A stretch of 60,557 nt of DNA from an uncultured Anaerolineae bacterium (GCA_903838415.1 CAILYI010000006.1:1-60557); one strand, 5' to 3'. Counted from the first letter of the stretch, positions 1 to 8,639 are shown. The notes: generated by a model not told the origin, from the letters alone. Made by a program: numbers and translations.

Positions 1-390
1 CCCCTGCAGTTCGGGGGGCCAAGGTGCCACACTTGCACCTGCGCTGCAAGTGCAGGTGAGAAAAACCGCAAGGTCGCCAAGTTTTTAATAAGAACTGCCC
101 GTTTTGGCGCACTTCAGGCGCAGCGGAGTTCATGCTTATAAAACCTTTTTGCCACGAATAGCGCGAATATTCTCGAATTTTTCGTGTCCATTCGCGTTAT
201 TCGTGGCTGATCTTTCTTTGGTACCGTTTGCGAGGCAGTTTTATCGCCAAGAAGCCAAGAAAAAACGCAAGAGCGCCAAGTTTTTTGGGAAAACCGTCTG
301 GTTTGCAGCACATCAGGCGCAGCAGGGGTCATGCTCAAGGTTTTTCTTTAAAACCTTGGCGCCTTGTGCCCCCCGAACTGCAGGGGGGGG
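1..390. repeat. Composite repeat block bounded by inverted repeats
   Basis: No credible gene lies in 1-426. Bases 1-18 (CCCCTGCAGTTCGGGGGG) reappear as a perfect reverse complement at 369-386, so the block has terminal inverted repeats like a MITE, and it may extend left of the window. Inside are CCAAG/CTTGG-rich segments (19-100 and 240-365) and a 57-bp palindrome at 151-207. The short GC-rich end module recurs at 17423-17442 and 58574-58594. The CCAAG-rich type of sequence recurs at 41450-41500 and 58595-58730. This is non-coding mobile or recombinogenic repeat DNA; no transposase is present. Confidence 0.65.
151..207. repeat. 57-bp dispersed palindrome, copy 1
   Basis: The arms GCCACGAATAGCGCGAAT (151-168) and ATTCGCGTTATTCGTGGC (190-207) pair almost perfectly. 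The reverse complement of this copy differs from the copy at 41379-41435 at only about 4 of 57 positions, so the two are members of one family in opposite orientation. It lies inside the larger repeat block at the window start. Confidence 0.8.
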
Positions 391-426
391 GCGATGAAAA
401 GCTATCGGCTAGCAGCAGAATTGCTC

Positions 427-1038
427 CTACGGCTTTCCCATCAATTTATAGCCTAACCCGCGCATGGTCAGCAGTAATTGCGGGGCGTTGGGGTCGATCT
501 CAATCTTGGTACGCAGGCGGCGCACCAGGTTTTCAATTTGATAATCAAAAATACCGCTCTGATATTCCGCCCACACCACGCGCCCAATCTCATCCTTCGA
601 GCAGACTTTTCCGCGATTTTGGTGCAAATAGACCAACAGCGCGAATTCCTTGGGAGAAAGCGTCACCAACTGGCGGTTAATGCGGATTTCCCCGGCGGAG
701 GGATTGACCTCCAGTTCGGGGAAGGGAGTTTCGCGGGTGGTGGTTTCGGGATCGTGGAACAGGAAAAGGACTTCGCCGATGCCAACCTGGTCGCCGTCAC
801 GCAGCATGGTCTTGCCCAGCAGGCGCTCGCCGTTTACAAAGGTCCCGTTTGTGCTGGCTTGATCCTCGATAAAGGTTTTCAACCCGGCGCGGATTAAGTG
901 CGCGTGCTCACGGGAAGCGCGCTTGCTGACAACGACAATCTCATTCTCCACATCCCGGCCAATGTGCGTCAGCGCCTGCTCCAACGGATGTTCCTGCCCG
1001 GCCGGGTCAGTGAGATAGGGATAGGTTTCAATCAACAT
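427..1038 (-). CDS. FHA domain plus winged-helix DNA-binding protein
   Basis: A 203-residue regulator with two domains. Residues 20-95 form a forkhead-associated domain that binds phosphothreonine: GRD at 27-29, SREHAHL at 42-48 and the STNGTFVNGE loop at 62-71 are the family's conserved elements. Residues 112-200 are an OmpR/PhoB-type winged helix (LSPKEFALLVYLHQNRGKV, then the VRRLR recognition helix and the RGLGYKL wing). There is no receiver domain, so control probably comes from phosphopeptide binding to the FHA part, by a Ser/Thr kinase encoded elsewhere. The start at 1038 has an AGGAG motif about 10 nt upstream and a TATACT-like -10 at 1072-1077. It is divergent from mutS2. Targets cannot be read from the sequence. 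Confidence 0.85.
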   Translation of the reverse strand: MLIETYPYLTDPAGQEHPLEQALTHIGRDVENEIVVVSKRASREHAHLIRAGLKTFIEDQASTNGTFVNGERLLGKTMLRDGDQVGIGEVLFLFHDPETTTRETPFPELEVNPSAGEIRINRQLVTLSPKEFALLVYLHQNRGKVCSKDEIGRVVWAEYQSGIFDYQIENLVRRLRTKIEIDPNAPQLLLTMRGLGYKLMGKP

Positions 1039-1137
1039 GCGGCAGCGCTCCTGTGGAAAAATTCTGTAAATAGTATAGCATGACGGCCAGCAAAGATAAC
1101 TGCCTGACGAAGCTTCGTCTCAAGCAGGTAAATTTCG

Positions 1138-1222
1138 AACCACAGATCAACACATGATTCCCAATCCTTTTGATCTGTGCCATACCTTTATCATTTCCAC
1201 AAACTCCGAATCTGTGGTTAAA
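1138..1222. repeat. Decayed ACCACAGAT-type inverted repeat before mutS2
   Basis: The segment opens with AACCACAGATCAACAC and closes with AATCTGTGGTT, giving outer arms that pair, with a second internal GATCTGTG. It resembles the ACCACAGATAAACGTGG stretch at 25767-25783. It fills the space between the divergent regulator and mutS2 and reaches to within 11 nt of the mutS2 start, so it may carry or displace the promoter. Confidence 0.5.
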
Positions 1223-1232
1223 TTCATCCATT

Positions 1233-3785
1233 ATGGATAGCAAGACTTTACATGTGCTCGAATACCACAAAATCCTCGAACGCCTGGCCGCCAACTGTGA
1301 TTTTTCCGCTTCGGCGGCGCTGGCGCGTTCTCTCGAACCGACCACCTCCTACGATACCGCCCTGCTCCGCCAGCAGGAAACCAGCGAAGCGCGCAAACTG
1401 ATCTCTGTTCAAGATGTGAGCATCGGTGGGGCGCATGATGTGCGCGACAAAGTGCAACTGGCGCGGCGCGGCGGCGTGCTCGAAGCGGTCGATCTGCTCG
1501 ATATTAAATATACGCTGATCTCCTGCCGCGAACTCAAACGCTCGCTGCTCGGCAAGGCCGGGGCGCCGGAGGGCGCAGAACTGCAAGCCCGGTTGCCACT
1601 GCCCAGGCAGAATCAGCTCAAGAAACAGGCGCAGCAGCTGCGCGAAGGGTCTGTGCCCCGCGTGGATCATCCCTATCCGCGCCTGGCGGAAATGGCCCTG
1701 TCGCTGCCCGTGCCGCCCGGCGTGGTGGACGCCATCTCGCGCACCATTTCGGACAAGGGCGAGGTGCTCGATTCGGCCTCTCCCAAGCTGGGCGCCATCC
1801 GCGCCGAAATCCGCGTGGCGCGCGAGCGGCTGATGAGCCGCCTGCAAAAATACCTGGGCGACGGCAAAACCGCCCAGATGCTGCAGGATACCATCATCAC
1901 CCAGCGTGAGGGGCGCTACGTCATCCCGCTGCGCGCCGAATTCAAAGGGCAGATCAAATCGATCGTGCACGACCAGTCTTCCAGCGGCGCGACGCTGTTT
2001 GTCGAGCCGATTGCCGTGGTCGAACTGAACAACAAGATGCGCGAAGTGGAACTGGCCGAACGCGACGAAGTCCGCCGTGTGCTGGCGGATGTCTCGGCGC
2101 AGGTCGGCCTGCAGGGCAGCGACATTATCAACGGCGTCGAAGCGCTGGCCGCCATCGACCTGGCGTTTGCCAAGGCCAAGTATGCCGAAGAAATCCACGC
2201 TTGCGAGCCGATTCTGCATGCGTTGAAAGACCATAAACCCCAAATTGCAGAAGATGGCGCTGTCGTTCAGCGTTCGTCTTCGGTTGTCCGGCTCTTCAAA
2301 TCCCGCCACCCGCTGATCGATCCGGCGACCGTCGTCGCCAACGATATTGACCTGGCGCCCGGCACCCGCGCCGTCGTCATCACCGGGCCGAATACCGGCG
2401 GCAAAACCGTCTCGCTCAAAACGGTCGGCCTGCTGGTGCTGATGGCGCAGAGCGGGCTGCACATCCCGGCCCAAAGCGGCTCGGAACTGTCCATGTTCCA
2501 GGATGTCTTTGCCGATATCGGCGACGAGCAGTCCATCGAGCAGTCGCTCAGCACCTTCAGCGGCCACATCACCAACATCATCCGCATTTTGAAAAAGATT
2601 GACAGCCGCTCGCTGGTCATTTTTGACGAATTGGGCGCGGGCACCGATCCGCAGGAAGGCGCAGCCCTGGCGCGCGCCATTCTCAGTCACCTGCTGGAAG
2701 TTGGCGTGACGACCTTTGTGGCCACCCATTACCCGGAACTGAAAAGTTTTGCGCACAGCGCTGATGGCGTGGTCAATGCCTCGCTTGAATTTGACGTGGC
2801 GACGCTGCGCCCGACCTACAAACTGACCATCGGACTCCCGGGCCGTTCCAACGCCCTGGCAATTGCCGCGCGACTCGGACTCCCCGAAGCCATTATCACG
2901 GACGCCAGGAACGACGTCGACCCTGATGAGCTGCGCGCCGACAAACTGCTCGACGATATCCGCAAGGAGCGCAACCGCTCGAGCCGCGAACGCGAAAAAG
3001 CCGAGAAAGCCCGCTCCCTGACCGACCGGCTGAACATGGAACTGCAAAAGCGGCTCGAATCCATCGAGGATGAGCGCCGTGAAGTGGTGGCAAAAGCCCG
3101 CGCCGAAGCTGAGCTGGAAGTGGAAGTGCTCAAACGCAACCTTGGCCGCTTGAAAGCCGAGTTGAAAAAGCTGCGCCTGCCGGTCGATGCGCTCGAAAAG
3201 CTTGAAATCAAGGTGGAAGCGATCGAGGAGAAGGTTGTCCAGCCGGTTGAGCGGCAAAAGCCAAAAGTGGAAAGTCAACCGGCCGGGACGTTAAAACTGG
3301 GCGAGAAGGTGATTTTGCGCACGCTCGGCAGTGAAGGCGTGATTATTTCCCTGAGCGAATCGGATGCCGAGGTGCAGGTCGGCAGTCTGCGCATCCGCGC
3401 CAAGCTGGGCGAGATTGGCCGCAAATCGGACGAAGTGCAGGCGGCCAATGAGAAAGAAGTTGCCATCAATAAAAAACGCGAGCCGGGTCTAAAAGAAAAC
3501 CCGCCCGCGCGCACCTCTGTTCCTTATACAGCTTCTCCCGGCATGGAACTTGACCTGCGTGGTCAACGCGCCGAGGATGCCCTGATTATGCTCGAAAACT
3601 ACCTCGATAAAGCCTACATGGTCGGGATGCCTTTTGTGCGCATCATCCACGGCAAAGGGACGGGCAAACTGCGCCAGGAAGTGCGCATTGCGCTCAAAGG
3701 CAATGAATATGTTTCATCGTTTGAGGAAGGTCATCCCAACGAAGGCGGGGATGGAGTCACCGTGGCGAAGATTGTGAAAGAGTAG
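1233..3785 (+). CDS. mutS2: Endonuclease MutS2 (MutS-type ATPase with Smr domain)
   Basis: An 850-residue MutS2 protein. The family binds branched DNA or collided ribosomes and acts in recombination control or ribosome rescue rather than classic mismatch repair. Walker A GPNTGGKT is at about 385-392, Walker B LVIFDELGAGTDP at about 461-473, a long charged coiled coil at about 570-680, and a C-terminal Smr nuclease domain at 770-850 (ELDLRGQRAEDAL, then HGKGTGKLR). ATG 1233 is chosen because MDSKTLHVLEYHKIL is the usual MutS2 N-terminus. An in-frame TTG at 1170 would add 21 residues coded by repeat DNA. No strong ribosome site is seen. Length is slightly above the usual 780 residues, mainly in the linker before Smr. 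Confidence 0.95.
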   Translation: MDSKTLHVLEYHKILERLAANCDFSASAALARSLEPTTSYDTALLRQQETSEARKLISVQDVSIGGAHDVRDKVQLARRGGVLEAVDLLDIKYTLISCRELKRSLLGKAGAPEGAELQARLPLPRQNQLKKQAQQLREGSVPRVDHPYPRLAEMALSLPVPPGVVDAISRTISDKGEVLDSASPKLGAIRAEIRVARERLMSRLQKYLGDGKTAQMLQDTIITQREGRYVIPLRAEFKGQIKSIVHDQSSSGATLFVEPIAVVELNNKMREVELAERDEVRRVLADVSAQVGLQGSDIINGVEALAAIDLAFAKAKYAEEIHACEPILHALKDHKPQIAEDGAVVQRSSSVVRLFKSRHPLIDPATVVANDIDLAPGTRAVVITGPNTGGKTVSLKTVGLLVLMAQSGLHIPAQSGSELSMFQDVFADIGDEQSIEQSLSTFSGHITNIIRILKKIDSRSLVIFDELGAGTDPQEGAALARAILSHLLEVGVTTFVATHYPELKSFAHSADGVVNASLEFDVATLRPTYKLTIGLPGRSNALAIAARLGLPEAIITDARNDVDPDELRADKLLDDIRKERNRSSREREKAEKARSLTDRLNMELQKRLESIEDERREVVAKARAEAELEVEVLKRNLGRLKAELKKLRLPVDALEKLEIKVEAIEEKVVQPVERQKPKVESQPAGTLKLGEKVILRTLGSEGVIISLSESDAEVQVGSLRIRAKLGEIGRKSDEVQAANEKEVAINKKREPGLKENPPARTSVPYTASPGMELDLRGQRAEDALIMLENYLDKAYMVGMPFVRIIHGKGTGKLRQEVRIALKGNEYVSSFEEGHPNEGGDGVTVAKIVKE

Positions 3786-3833
3786 CGTCAGCCAGATATA
3801 ACGGATTTCCGACCTTTTCGCTTGCGACGCCGC

Positions 3834-4283
3834 TCAACAGACCGGCTGCCACCGTCTGGAAAACAGCAAAATCCGGCTGCGGATGTAGTACATACCGGGA
3901 TCAGAAATCGGCCGCTGGCGCTTGATTAACGTCATCGCCGCTTCGGGGCTGAAGCCCTGGGCGATCAAAATCGCTGCGCCCATTGCCACACTACGGTGAC
4001 GGCCTTTGGCGCAATGCGAGTAAACCTTGCCGCCCTCGCGGATGGTGTCAAGCGCCGAATGCGTCCCCTGCACCAATTTTTGGATGGGAATCAAACTGAA
4101 CGGGCTGTCAATCGTCCGCAGCCAGAGTAATTTCACCGCATCAGGATGCAGGTCTGGATAAGGTCCGCGCATAAAGCGCATGTTTATGATCAGGCGCACG
4201 CCCAGTTCGCGCAACTGGTCATAATCCGTTGCGGTTGGGGTGGTGCCAATGAAAAGGTCGTTGGTGATCCGGGAAAAATCCAT
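3834..4283 (-). CDS. Dual-specificity/tyrosine phosphatase-like protein
   Basis: A roughly 149-residue phosphatase of the cysteine-dependent type. The P-loop HCAKGRHRS (H-C-X5-R-S) near residue 91 supplies the nucleophilic Cys and the phosphate-binding Arg. The upstream IINMR...LWLRTIDSPF region matches the DSP fold, where an Asp on the loop acts as general acid. The start at 4283 gives MDFSRITNDLFIGTTP, a typical N-terminus; a GTG at 4298 would add five residues. It is convergent with mutS2 and divergent from thrC. The substrate (phosphoprotein, phospholipid or nucleotide) cannot be told from sequence. Confidence 0.8.
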   Translation of the reverse strand: MDFSRITNDLFIGTTPTATDYDQLRELGVRLIINMRFMRGPYPDLHPDAVKLLWLRTIDSPFSLIPIQKLVQGTHSALDTIREGGKVYSHCAKGRHRSVAMGAAILIAQGFSPEAAMTLIKRQRPISDPGMYYIRSRILLFSRRWQPVC

Positions 4284-4412
4284 GCGCAATCTTATCACGT
4301 TCGAAATCCAGTCAGGTTGACAATTTGGTTAGCAAAAATGATGTTCAGGTGGATTTTGCCGGGTGGCCTGCTTTTTGTGTTAAACTTGGCGAAATTTTTT
4401 AAGGATAATTTC

Positions 4413-5468
4413 ATGGCTTATCACGGACTTTTGGATAAATACGGTACCCTGCTTGACCTGCCCGCCCACACCCGCCCCGTCAGCTTGCTCGAGGGCAACA
4501 CGCCTTTAATCCCGGCGGAGGCCTTGTCCCGCCAAATGGGCGGCGGCTTTGAGCTTTTTGTCAAATTTGAAGGACTCAACCCGACTGGTTCTTTCAAAGA
4601 CCGCGGCATGACCGCCGCCGTCAGCGAGGCGCTGGGACGGGGAGCAAAAACTGTCATCTGTGCCAGCACCGGCAACACCGCCGCATCTGCAGCGGCCTAC
4701 GCCTCCCGCGCCGGACTCAAGTCGATTGTCTTGATTCCGCAGGGAAAAGTCGCCGCCGGGAAACTGGCTGGCGCCATCGCTTACGGCGCGCAAGTCATCC
4801 AGATCGACGGCTCTTTCGATGACGCGCTGACCATGGTGGTGCAGATTTCAGATAAACATCCCATTTGCCTGGTCAATTCCATCAATCCGTATCGCATTGA
4901 AGGCCAGAAAACCGGCGCGTTTGAGATTTGCGACATGCTCGGCGCCGCCCCCGATTGGCTGTGTCTGCCGGTTGGCAACGCCGGGAATATCACGGCGTAT
5001 TGGGCTGGTTTCAAACAGTATGACTCGCTCAAGGCCACCGGTTTGCCGCAGGTTTTGGGAGTCCAGGCGGCTGGTTCGGCGCCATTGGTGCTCGGGCATC
5101 CCGTCGAGAATCCTGAAACGGTGGCGACTGCCATTCGAATCGGTAAACCGGCGCGGGGTGAGCAGGCGCTCGAAGCGGCGGAAGAATCAAAGGGACGCAT
5201 TATCGCTGTCAGCGACGATGAAATCCTATCCATGCAAAAGATGCTCGCCAGGCTGGAAGGTATCTGGGTCGAACCGGCTTCCGCTGCCGGGTTGGCCGGG
5301 CTGGCGCACGAAATCGCCGCCGGGAATTTCAGCGCCGGGGGCAAGCGCATTGTCGCCATCTGCACCGGGCATGGCTTGAAAGACCCCGACATTATCATCA
5401 AAGATATGGCCAAACCGCAAATTGTTTCGCCAAACCTGGCTGCCCTGGAAGAAGTGATTTTTGGGTAG
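4413..5468 (+). CDS. thrC: Threonine synthase
   Basis: A 351-residue PLP enzyme that converts O-phosphohomoserine to threonine, the last step of the pathway. LLEGNTPLIPA at about 25-35 is the family N-terminal signature. The PLP lysine is K62 in SFKDRG. A phosphate-binding Gly/Ser/Thr stretch (CASTGNTAASAAAYA) follows. The short form matches the archaeal/Gram-positive type. ATG 4413 is preceded by AAGGAT. An upstream in-frame extension to 4146 runs antisense through the phosphatase gene and is not used. thrB follows 54 nt later, so the two form a threonine unit. Confidence 0.95.
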   Translation: MAYHGLLDKYGTLLDLPAHTRPVSLLEGNTPLIPAEALSRQMGGGFELFVKFEGLNPTGSFKDRGMTAAVSEALGRGAKTVICASTGNTAASAAAYASRAGLKSIVLIPQGKVAAGKLAGAIAYGAQVIQIDGSFDDALTMVVQISDKHPICLVNSINPYRIEGQKTGAFEICDMLGAAPDWLCLPVGNAGNITAYWAGFKQYDSLKATGLPQVLGVQAAGSAPLVLGHPVENPETVATAIRIGKPARGEQALEAAEESKGRIIAVSDDEILSMQKMLARLEGIWVEPASAAGLAGLAHEIAAGNFSAGGKRIVAICTGHGLKDPDIIIKDMAKPQIVSPNLAALEEVIFG

Positions 5469-5479
5469 TTTCAACTCCA

Positions 5480-5499
5480 CCGCGAAGGATACTTCGCGG
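5480..5499 (+). other. Intercistronic hairpin between thrC and thrB
   Basis: CCGCGAAG, loop GATA, CTTCGCGG: a perfect 8-bp stem between the two threonine genes. No T-run follows, so it is more likely an mRNA stability or processing element than a terminator. Confidence 0.5.
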
Positions 5500-5522
5500 T
5501 TCAATCCCCGAATGGAAATGCT

Positions 5523-6437
5523 ATGAAAATCTTAGTCAAAGTTCCCGCTACGACCGCCAACCTTGGCCCCGGTTTTGACGCTCTGGGATTGGCACTCAAT
5601 CTGTGGAATGAAACTGAATTCATCGCCACGGACGATAAACAGATTATCCTGAGCATTGACGGTGAGGGCGCGGGGAAATTACCCACGGATGCCAATAATC
5701 CGATTGTGGATGCGGCGCTGCAAGTCTATGATATGGCGCAGAAATCCTGCAATGGTTTGCGCATTCACTGCATCAACCGCGTGCCGATTGGATCTGGCCT
5801 CGGCTCAAGTTCGGCGGCTATGTTGACCGGCATGCTGGGCGCAAATGCGCTGCTGGGCGATCCTTTTTCTCAAGAAGAGATCCTGAAACTGGCGATTGAA
5901 ACCGAAGGACATCCGGATAACGTTGCCCCGGCCATGTTGGGCGGTCTGGTGGCGTCGATTGTGCACGAGGAGCGCGTGATTTCGCTCAAGCTGCCGGCCA
6001 GGGCCAATCATGGTCAGATCCACCTGACGGTGGTCTGGCCTGAGTTTGATTTTCCCACCAAGCAGGCGCGCGCCATTTTGCCCAAGCAAGTTGAACGCAA
6101 GGATGCCATTTACAATATCAGCCGCGCGGTTTTGGTCACAGAAGCGCTGCGCACCGGTGACCTGGAATTGCTCGGCAAGGCCATGACGGATGCGCTGCAC
6201 CAACCGTTTCGTATTCCGCTGATTCCAGGCGCGCAGATCGCGATGGAAGCTGCGCGCAAGGCCGGTGCTGCGGCCGTGGCTCTTTCGGGCGCCGGTCCCA
6301 GCCTGATTGCTTTTTCATCGAAAGTCGATAAAGGCATCGGGGAAGCGATGAGCCGGGCGTTTGAAAAAGCCGGTTTAACGTCGAAAATCTTCGAGCTGCA
6401 AGTCAGCCACGAAGGCGCGGAAGTTTCCATCCTGTAA
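5523..6437 (+). CDS. thrB: Homoserine kinase
   Basis: A 304-residue GHMP-family kinase that phosphorylates homoserine to O-phosphohomoserine, the substrate of the ThrC encoded just upstream. Family marks: KVPATTANLGPGFDALGLAL at 6-25, the ATP-binding P-I-G-S-G-L-G-S-S-S motif at 88-97, and the C-terminal GAAAVALSGAGPSLIAF motif 3. A weak GGAAA precedes ATG 5523. Length is normal for the family. A terminator follows at 6462. Confidence 0.95.
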   Translation: MKILVKVPATTANLGPGFDALGLALNLWNETEFIATDDKQIILSIDGEGAGKLPTDANNPIVDAALQVYDMAQKSCNGLRIHCINRVPIGSGLGSSSAAMLTGMLGANALLGDPFSQEEILKLAIETEGHPDNVAPAMLGGLVASIVHEERVISLKLPARANHGQIHLTVVWPEFDFPTKQARAILPKQVERKDAIYNISRAVLVTEALRTGDLELLGKAMTDALHQPFRIPLIPGAQIAMEAARKAGAAAVALSGAGPSLIAFSSKVDKGIGEAMSRAFEKAGLTSKIFELQVSHEGAEVSIL

Positions 6438-6461
6438 AATTTTCATGCCGATTATGTTGTG

Positions 6462-6497
6462 CCCTGCCTGTTTGGTTGATTCTGGCAGGGCTTTTTG
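6462..6497 (+). terminator. Rho-independent terminator after thrCB
   Basis: CCCTGCC (6463-6469) pairs with GGCAGGG (6484-6490) across a 14-nt loop and is followed by CTTTTTG. It ends the threonine operon. Confidence 0.75.
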
Positions 6498-6588
6498 CGG
6501 CTCGCGCCGCGGGGGCGTAAATCTGACGGTACAATAGTGATCCGACCGGATGCTTCAGAAATGGTTGCCTTACCCCCAGGAGAATAGC

Positions 6589-7458
6589 ATGCACCCTCGA
6601 CGCGCTTTACTTTACATGCCCGGCGATGATTGGAACAAGATCAATAAGGCCATTACCCTGCACGTCGATTCGATTTGCATGGATATGGAAGATGGCACGG
6701 CGCTCAATCGCAAGGTTGAAGCTCGCGAGACGATTGCCAAGGCTTTGCAGGAATTGAAATTTGGCAAATCTGAAAAACTGGCGCGGATTAATGCGGTTGG
6801 CTCGGGGCTTGAGAAGGATGATATCGAGACAGTTTTGCCCTGTCATCCGGATGGCGTCGTCATCCCGAAGGTTGAATCGTTTGATCAGATTCAATGGGCG
6901 AGCGAAATCATCGAAACGGCTGAACTGGCCAACGGCTGGGATGTGAACTCCATCCGCGTGCTGGTGGGCATTGAAACGGCGCGGGGCATCATCAACCTGA
7001 AAGAAATCGCTTCCCATCCGCGCCTGGATGGGCTCATTTTTGGCGCGGAGGATTTTGCTGCCAATATCGGTGCCACCCGCTCGCGCGCCGGTTGGGAAGT
7101 GCTGCACGCGCGCAGCAGCGTTGTGCTGCACGCGGCGGCCTACAGCTTGCAAGCCATCGACATGGTTACCATCGACTTCCGCGACACGATCAATCTCAAG
7201 ATTGAAGCGGCCCAGGGTGCGGCGCTGGGTTACAGCGGCAAACAAATCATCCACCCGGCGCAAGTCCAGCCCGTGCAGGAGGCTTTTACGCCCTCCGACG
7301 ATGTCATCGATTACGCCAAAAGGGTCGTGGAAACTTTCGAAGCGCATCAGGCGGAAGGGGCGGGCGCTTATGAGCTGGATGGCAAGATGATTGATATGCC
7401 ACTGCTCAAAAACGCGCAAAAAGTGCTCGACCGTGCCCGCGCGGCAGGGAAGGTTTAA
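6589..7458 (+). CDS. HpcH/HpaI-family CoA-ester lyase (CitE/malyl-CoA lyase-like)
   Basis: A 289-residue TIM-barrel lyase of the CitE/Mcl group, which cleaves or forms C-C bonds in CoA esters such as citryl-CoA, malyl-CoA or methylmalyl-CoA using Mg2+. Seen: RRALLYMPGDDWNKINKA at the N-terminus (CoA-binding arginines), CMDMEDGTA near residue 35 (Mg-binding Asp/Glu), a VLVGIETARGIINLKEIA strand with a catalytic Glu, FGAEDFAANIG (second metal Asp), and KQIIHPAQVQPVQEAF near the end. ATG 6589 has an AGGAG box. No citrate lyase alpha or gamma subunits are nearby, so it is not a classical citrate lyase. It may be a malyl-CoA-type lyase. Substrate unresolved. Confidence 0.8.
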   Translation: MHPRRALLYMPGDDWNKINKAITLHVDSICMDMEDGTALNRKVEARETIAKALQELKFGKSEKLARINAVGSGLEKDDIETVLPCHPDGVVIPKVESFDQIQWASEIIETAELANGWDVNSIRVLVGIETARGIINLKEIASHPRLDGLIFGAEDFAANIGATRSRAGWEVLHARSSVVLHAAAYSLQAIDMVTIDFRDTINLKIEAAQGAALGYSGKQIIHPAQVQPVQEAFTPSDDVIDYAKRVVETFEAHQAEGAGAYELDGKMIDMPLLKNAQKVLDRARAAGKV

Positions 7459-7460
7459 TT

Positions 7461-8297
7461 TTGAATTCTGTCTTGTTTGGTTTATTCTCTGCCATCTCTT
7501 GGGGCGGCGGAGATTTTTTTGGCGGACTCGCCAGCCGTAAAACCGGCGCATATCGCGCCGTGTTGTATGGAGAATTCCTGGGGCTGCTGATGTTGTTCGG
7601 CGCCGCGTCAGTTTTGCGCGAACCGATGCTGAGCTGGCAGAAAATCCTGCTGGCGGGCGCCGCGGGCGCGATCGGCTCAATTGGATTGTTGATTCTGTAC
7701 CAGGCCATGATGACGGGACAAATGAGCATCGCCACCCCGGTTTCGGCACTGCTGGCGGCTGCCCTGCCTGTGGCCGTGGGTACTGCTATGGAAGGGTTGC
7801 CCTCGCTGACCAAGCTGGCAGGTTTCGCTTGCGCCCTGGCTGCGGTCTGGTTGGTGGCGCAGGAATACAGCGAAAAGACGCAGCTGATGCGGCTTTCTGA
7901 CTTGCGGCTGCCGCTGCTGGCGGGTTTGTGTTTTGGAACGTATTTCATTATCATGCACCAGGCCAGTGACGAAGCCGTGGTCTGGCCGATGGTGGCCTCA
8001 CGCTCGGCGGGGATGCTGGCGCTGCTTGCTTTTTTACTCTTCCGCCGTGAGAGTTGGCAGGTGACCCCGTCAGCCTGGCCGTTAATCGCCGTCAACGCGA
8101 TCATGGATGTCGGTGGGAATGCTTTTTACATTTTGGCGGGGCAAACCGGCCGGTTGGATGTGGCCGCGGTGCTCAGTTCCCTATATCCTGGCACAACTGT
8201 TTTATTGGCCTGGCTGATTCTGAAAGAGAAAATCAATCGTCTGCAGTGGCTCGGCATTTTGACGGCGCTGGTGGCGATTGCGCTGATGACGATTTGA
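7461..8297 (+). CDS. DMT-superfamily (EamA) transporter
   Basis: A 278-residue integral membrane protein of ten predicted helices built as two EamA repeats (first ending near 135, second starting near 150 with LRLPLLAGLCFGTYFIIM and closing with SSLYPGTTVLLAWLILKEKINRLQWLGILTALVAIALM). That last motif is the typical second EamA ending. Such proteins usually export small metabolites; the substrate cannot be inferred. The start is TTG 7461, two bases after the lyase stop, so the genes are probably cotranscribed. Confidence 0.8.
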   Translation: MNSVLFGLFSAISWGGGDFFGGLASRKTGAYRAVLYGEFLGLLMLFGAASVLREPMLSWQKILLAGAAGAIGSIGLLILYQAMMTGQMSIATPVSALLAAALPVAVGTAMEGLPSLTKLAGFACALAAVWLVAQEYSEKTQLMRLSDLRLPLLAGLCFGTYFIIMHQASDEAVVWPMVASRSAGMLALLAFLLFRRESWQVTPSAWPLIAVNAIMDVGGNAFYILAGQTGRLDVAAVLSSLYPGTTVLLAWLILKEKINRLQWLGILTALVAIALMTI

Positions 8298-8299
8298 GC

Positions 8300-8328
8300 T
8301 TGACTCTCGTTGCTGGAAACACTATAAT
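8300..8328 (+). promoter_or_regulatory. Sigma70-type promoter of the T-box leader
   Basis: TTGACT (8300-8305), a 17-nt spacer and TATAAT (8323-8328). This is a near-consensus vegetative promoter. Transcription should begin near 8336, just ahead of the T-box leader. Confidence 0.8.
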
Positions 8329-8335
8329 AAAAAAG

Positions 8336-8626
8336 CTCCGGGAGGAGTAAGCGCTTGGCACGCTGATAGAGAAGGAAGTCCTGGCTGAAAGCTTCCACAG
8401 CAACCCAGCACCGAATGTCGCCCGGAAAGTTTGCCGAAGAAAATCAGCGATCGGAAACACTCACTGAGCAGTAGACCGGCACGGGAAATCCCGTTATCGA
8501 TTGGCCTGATGTTTGTCGGGCACGAAGCGCGTCACCCTGAGCATTGTCGAAGGGGACGAATCGAGGTGGTACCGCGGAAGCTCACGCTTTCGTCCTCACA
8601 AGGACGAAGGCGTGTTTTATTTTTTT
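8336..8626 (+). promoter_or_regulatory. T-box leader, probably valine-specific
   Basis: The hallmark T-box AGGTGGTACCGCGG is at 8564-8577. It can pair as an antiterminator when uncharged tRNA binds. It is followed by a strong terminator at 8583-8626. A candidate specifier codon GTC (valine) lies at 8417-8419 in the context GAATGTCG. valS is the second gene of the transcript, which supports valine. Between the specifier region and the T-box sits CACCCTGAGCATTGTCGAAG (8533-8552), which looks like a common dispersed palindromic repeat and may be an insertion in the variable linker. Confidence 0.85.
8583..8626 (+). terminator. T-box-controlled terminator
   Basis: CACGCTTTCGTCCT pairs with AGGACGAAGGCGTG around a 4-nt loop (14 bp with one G-U), followed by TTTTATTTTTTT. 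The 5' side adjoins the T-box, as expected for a terminator/antiterminator switch. Confidence 0.9.
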
Positions 8627-8639
8627 GATGGAGTTGTCT

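Noticed and set aside
104..397. 97-codon frame in the window-start repeat
   Set aside because: It runs through palindromes and CCAAG repeats, with no ribosome site or protein pattern.
1248..3278. 676-codon open frame antisense to mutS2
   Set aside because: It mirrors the codon bias of mutS2, shows no recognisable domain and lies entirely inside a certain gene.
4146..4412. Upstream extension of threonine synthase
   Set aside because: It would run antisense through the phosphatase gene; ATG 4413 has a ribosome site and starts the normal family N-terminus.
6589..7458. Citrate lyase beta subunit as a firm call
   Set aside because: No citD, citF or citC-like genes are near, so only the wider CoA-ester lyase family is claimed.
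6607..7749. 380-codon antisense frame across the CoA-ester lyase and transporter genes
   Set aside because: No motif, low-complexity Arg/Ala-rich translation, and both sense genes are well supported.
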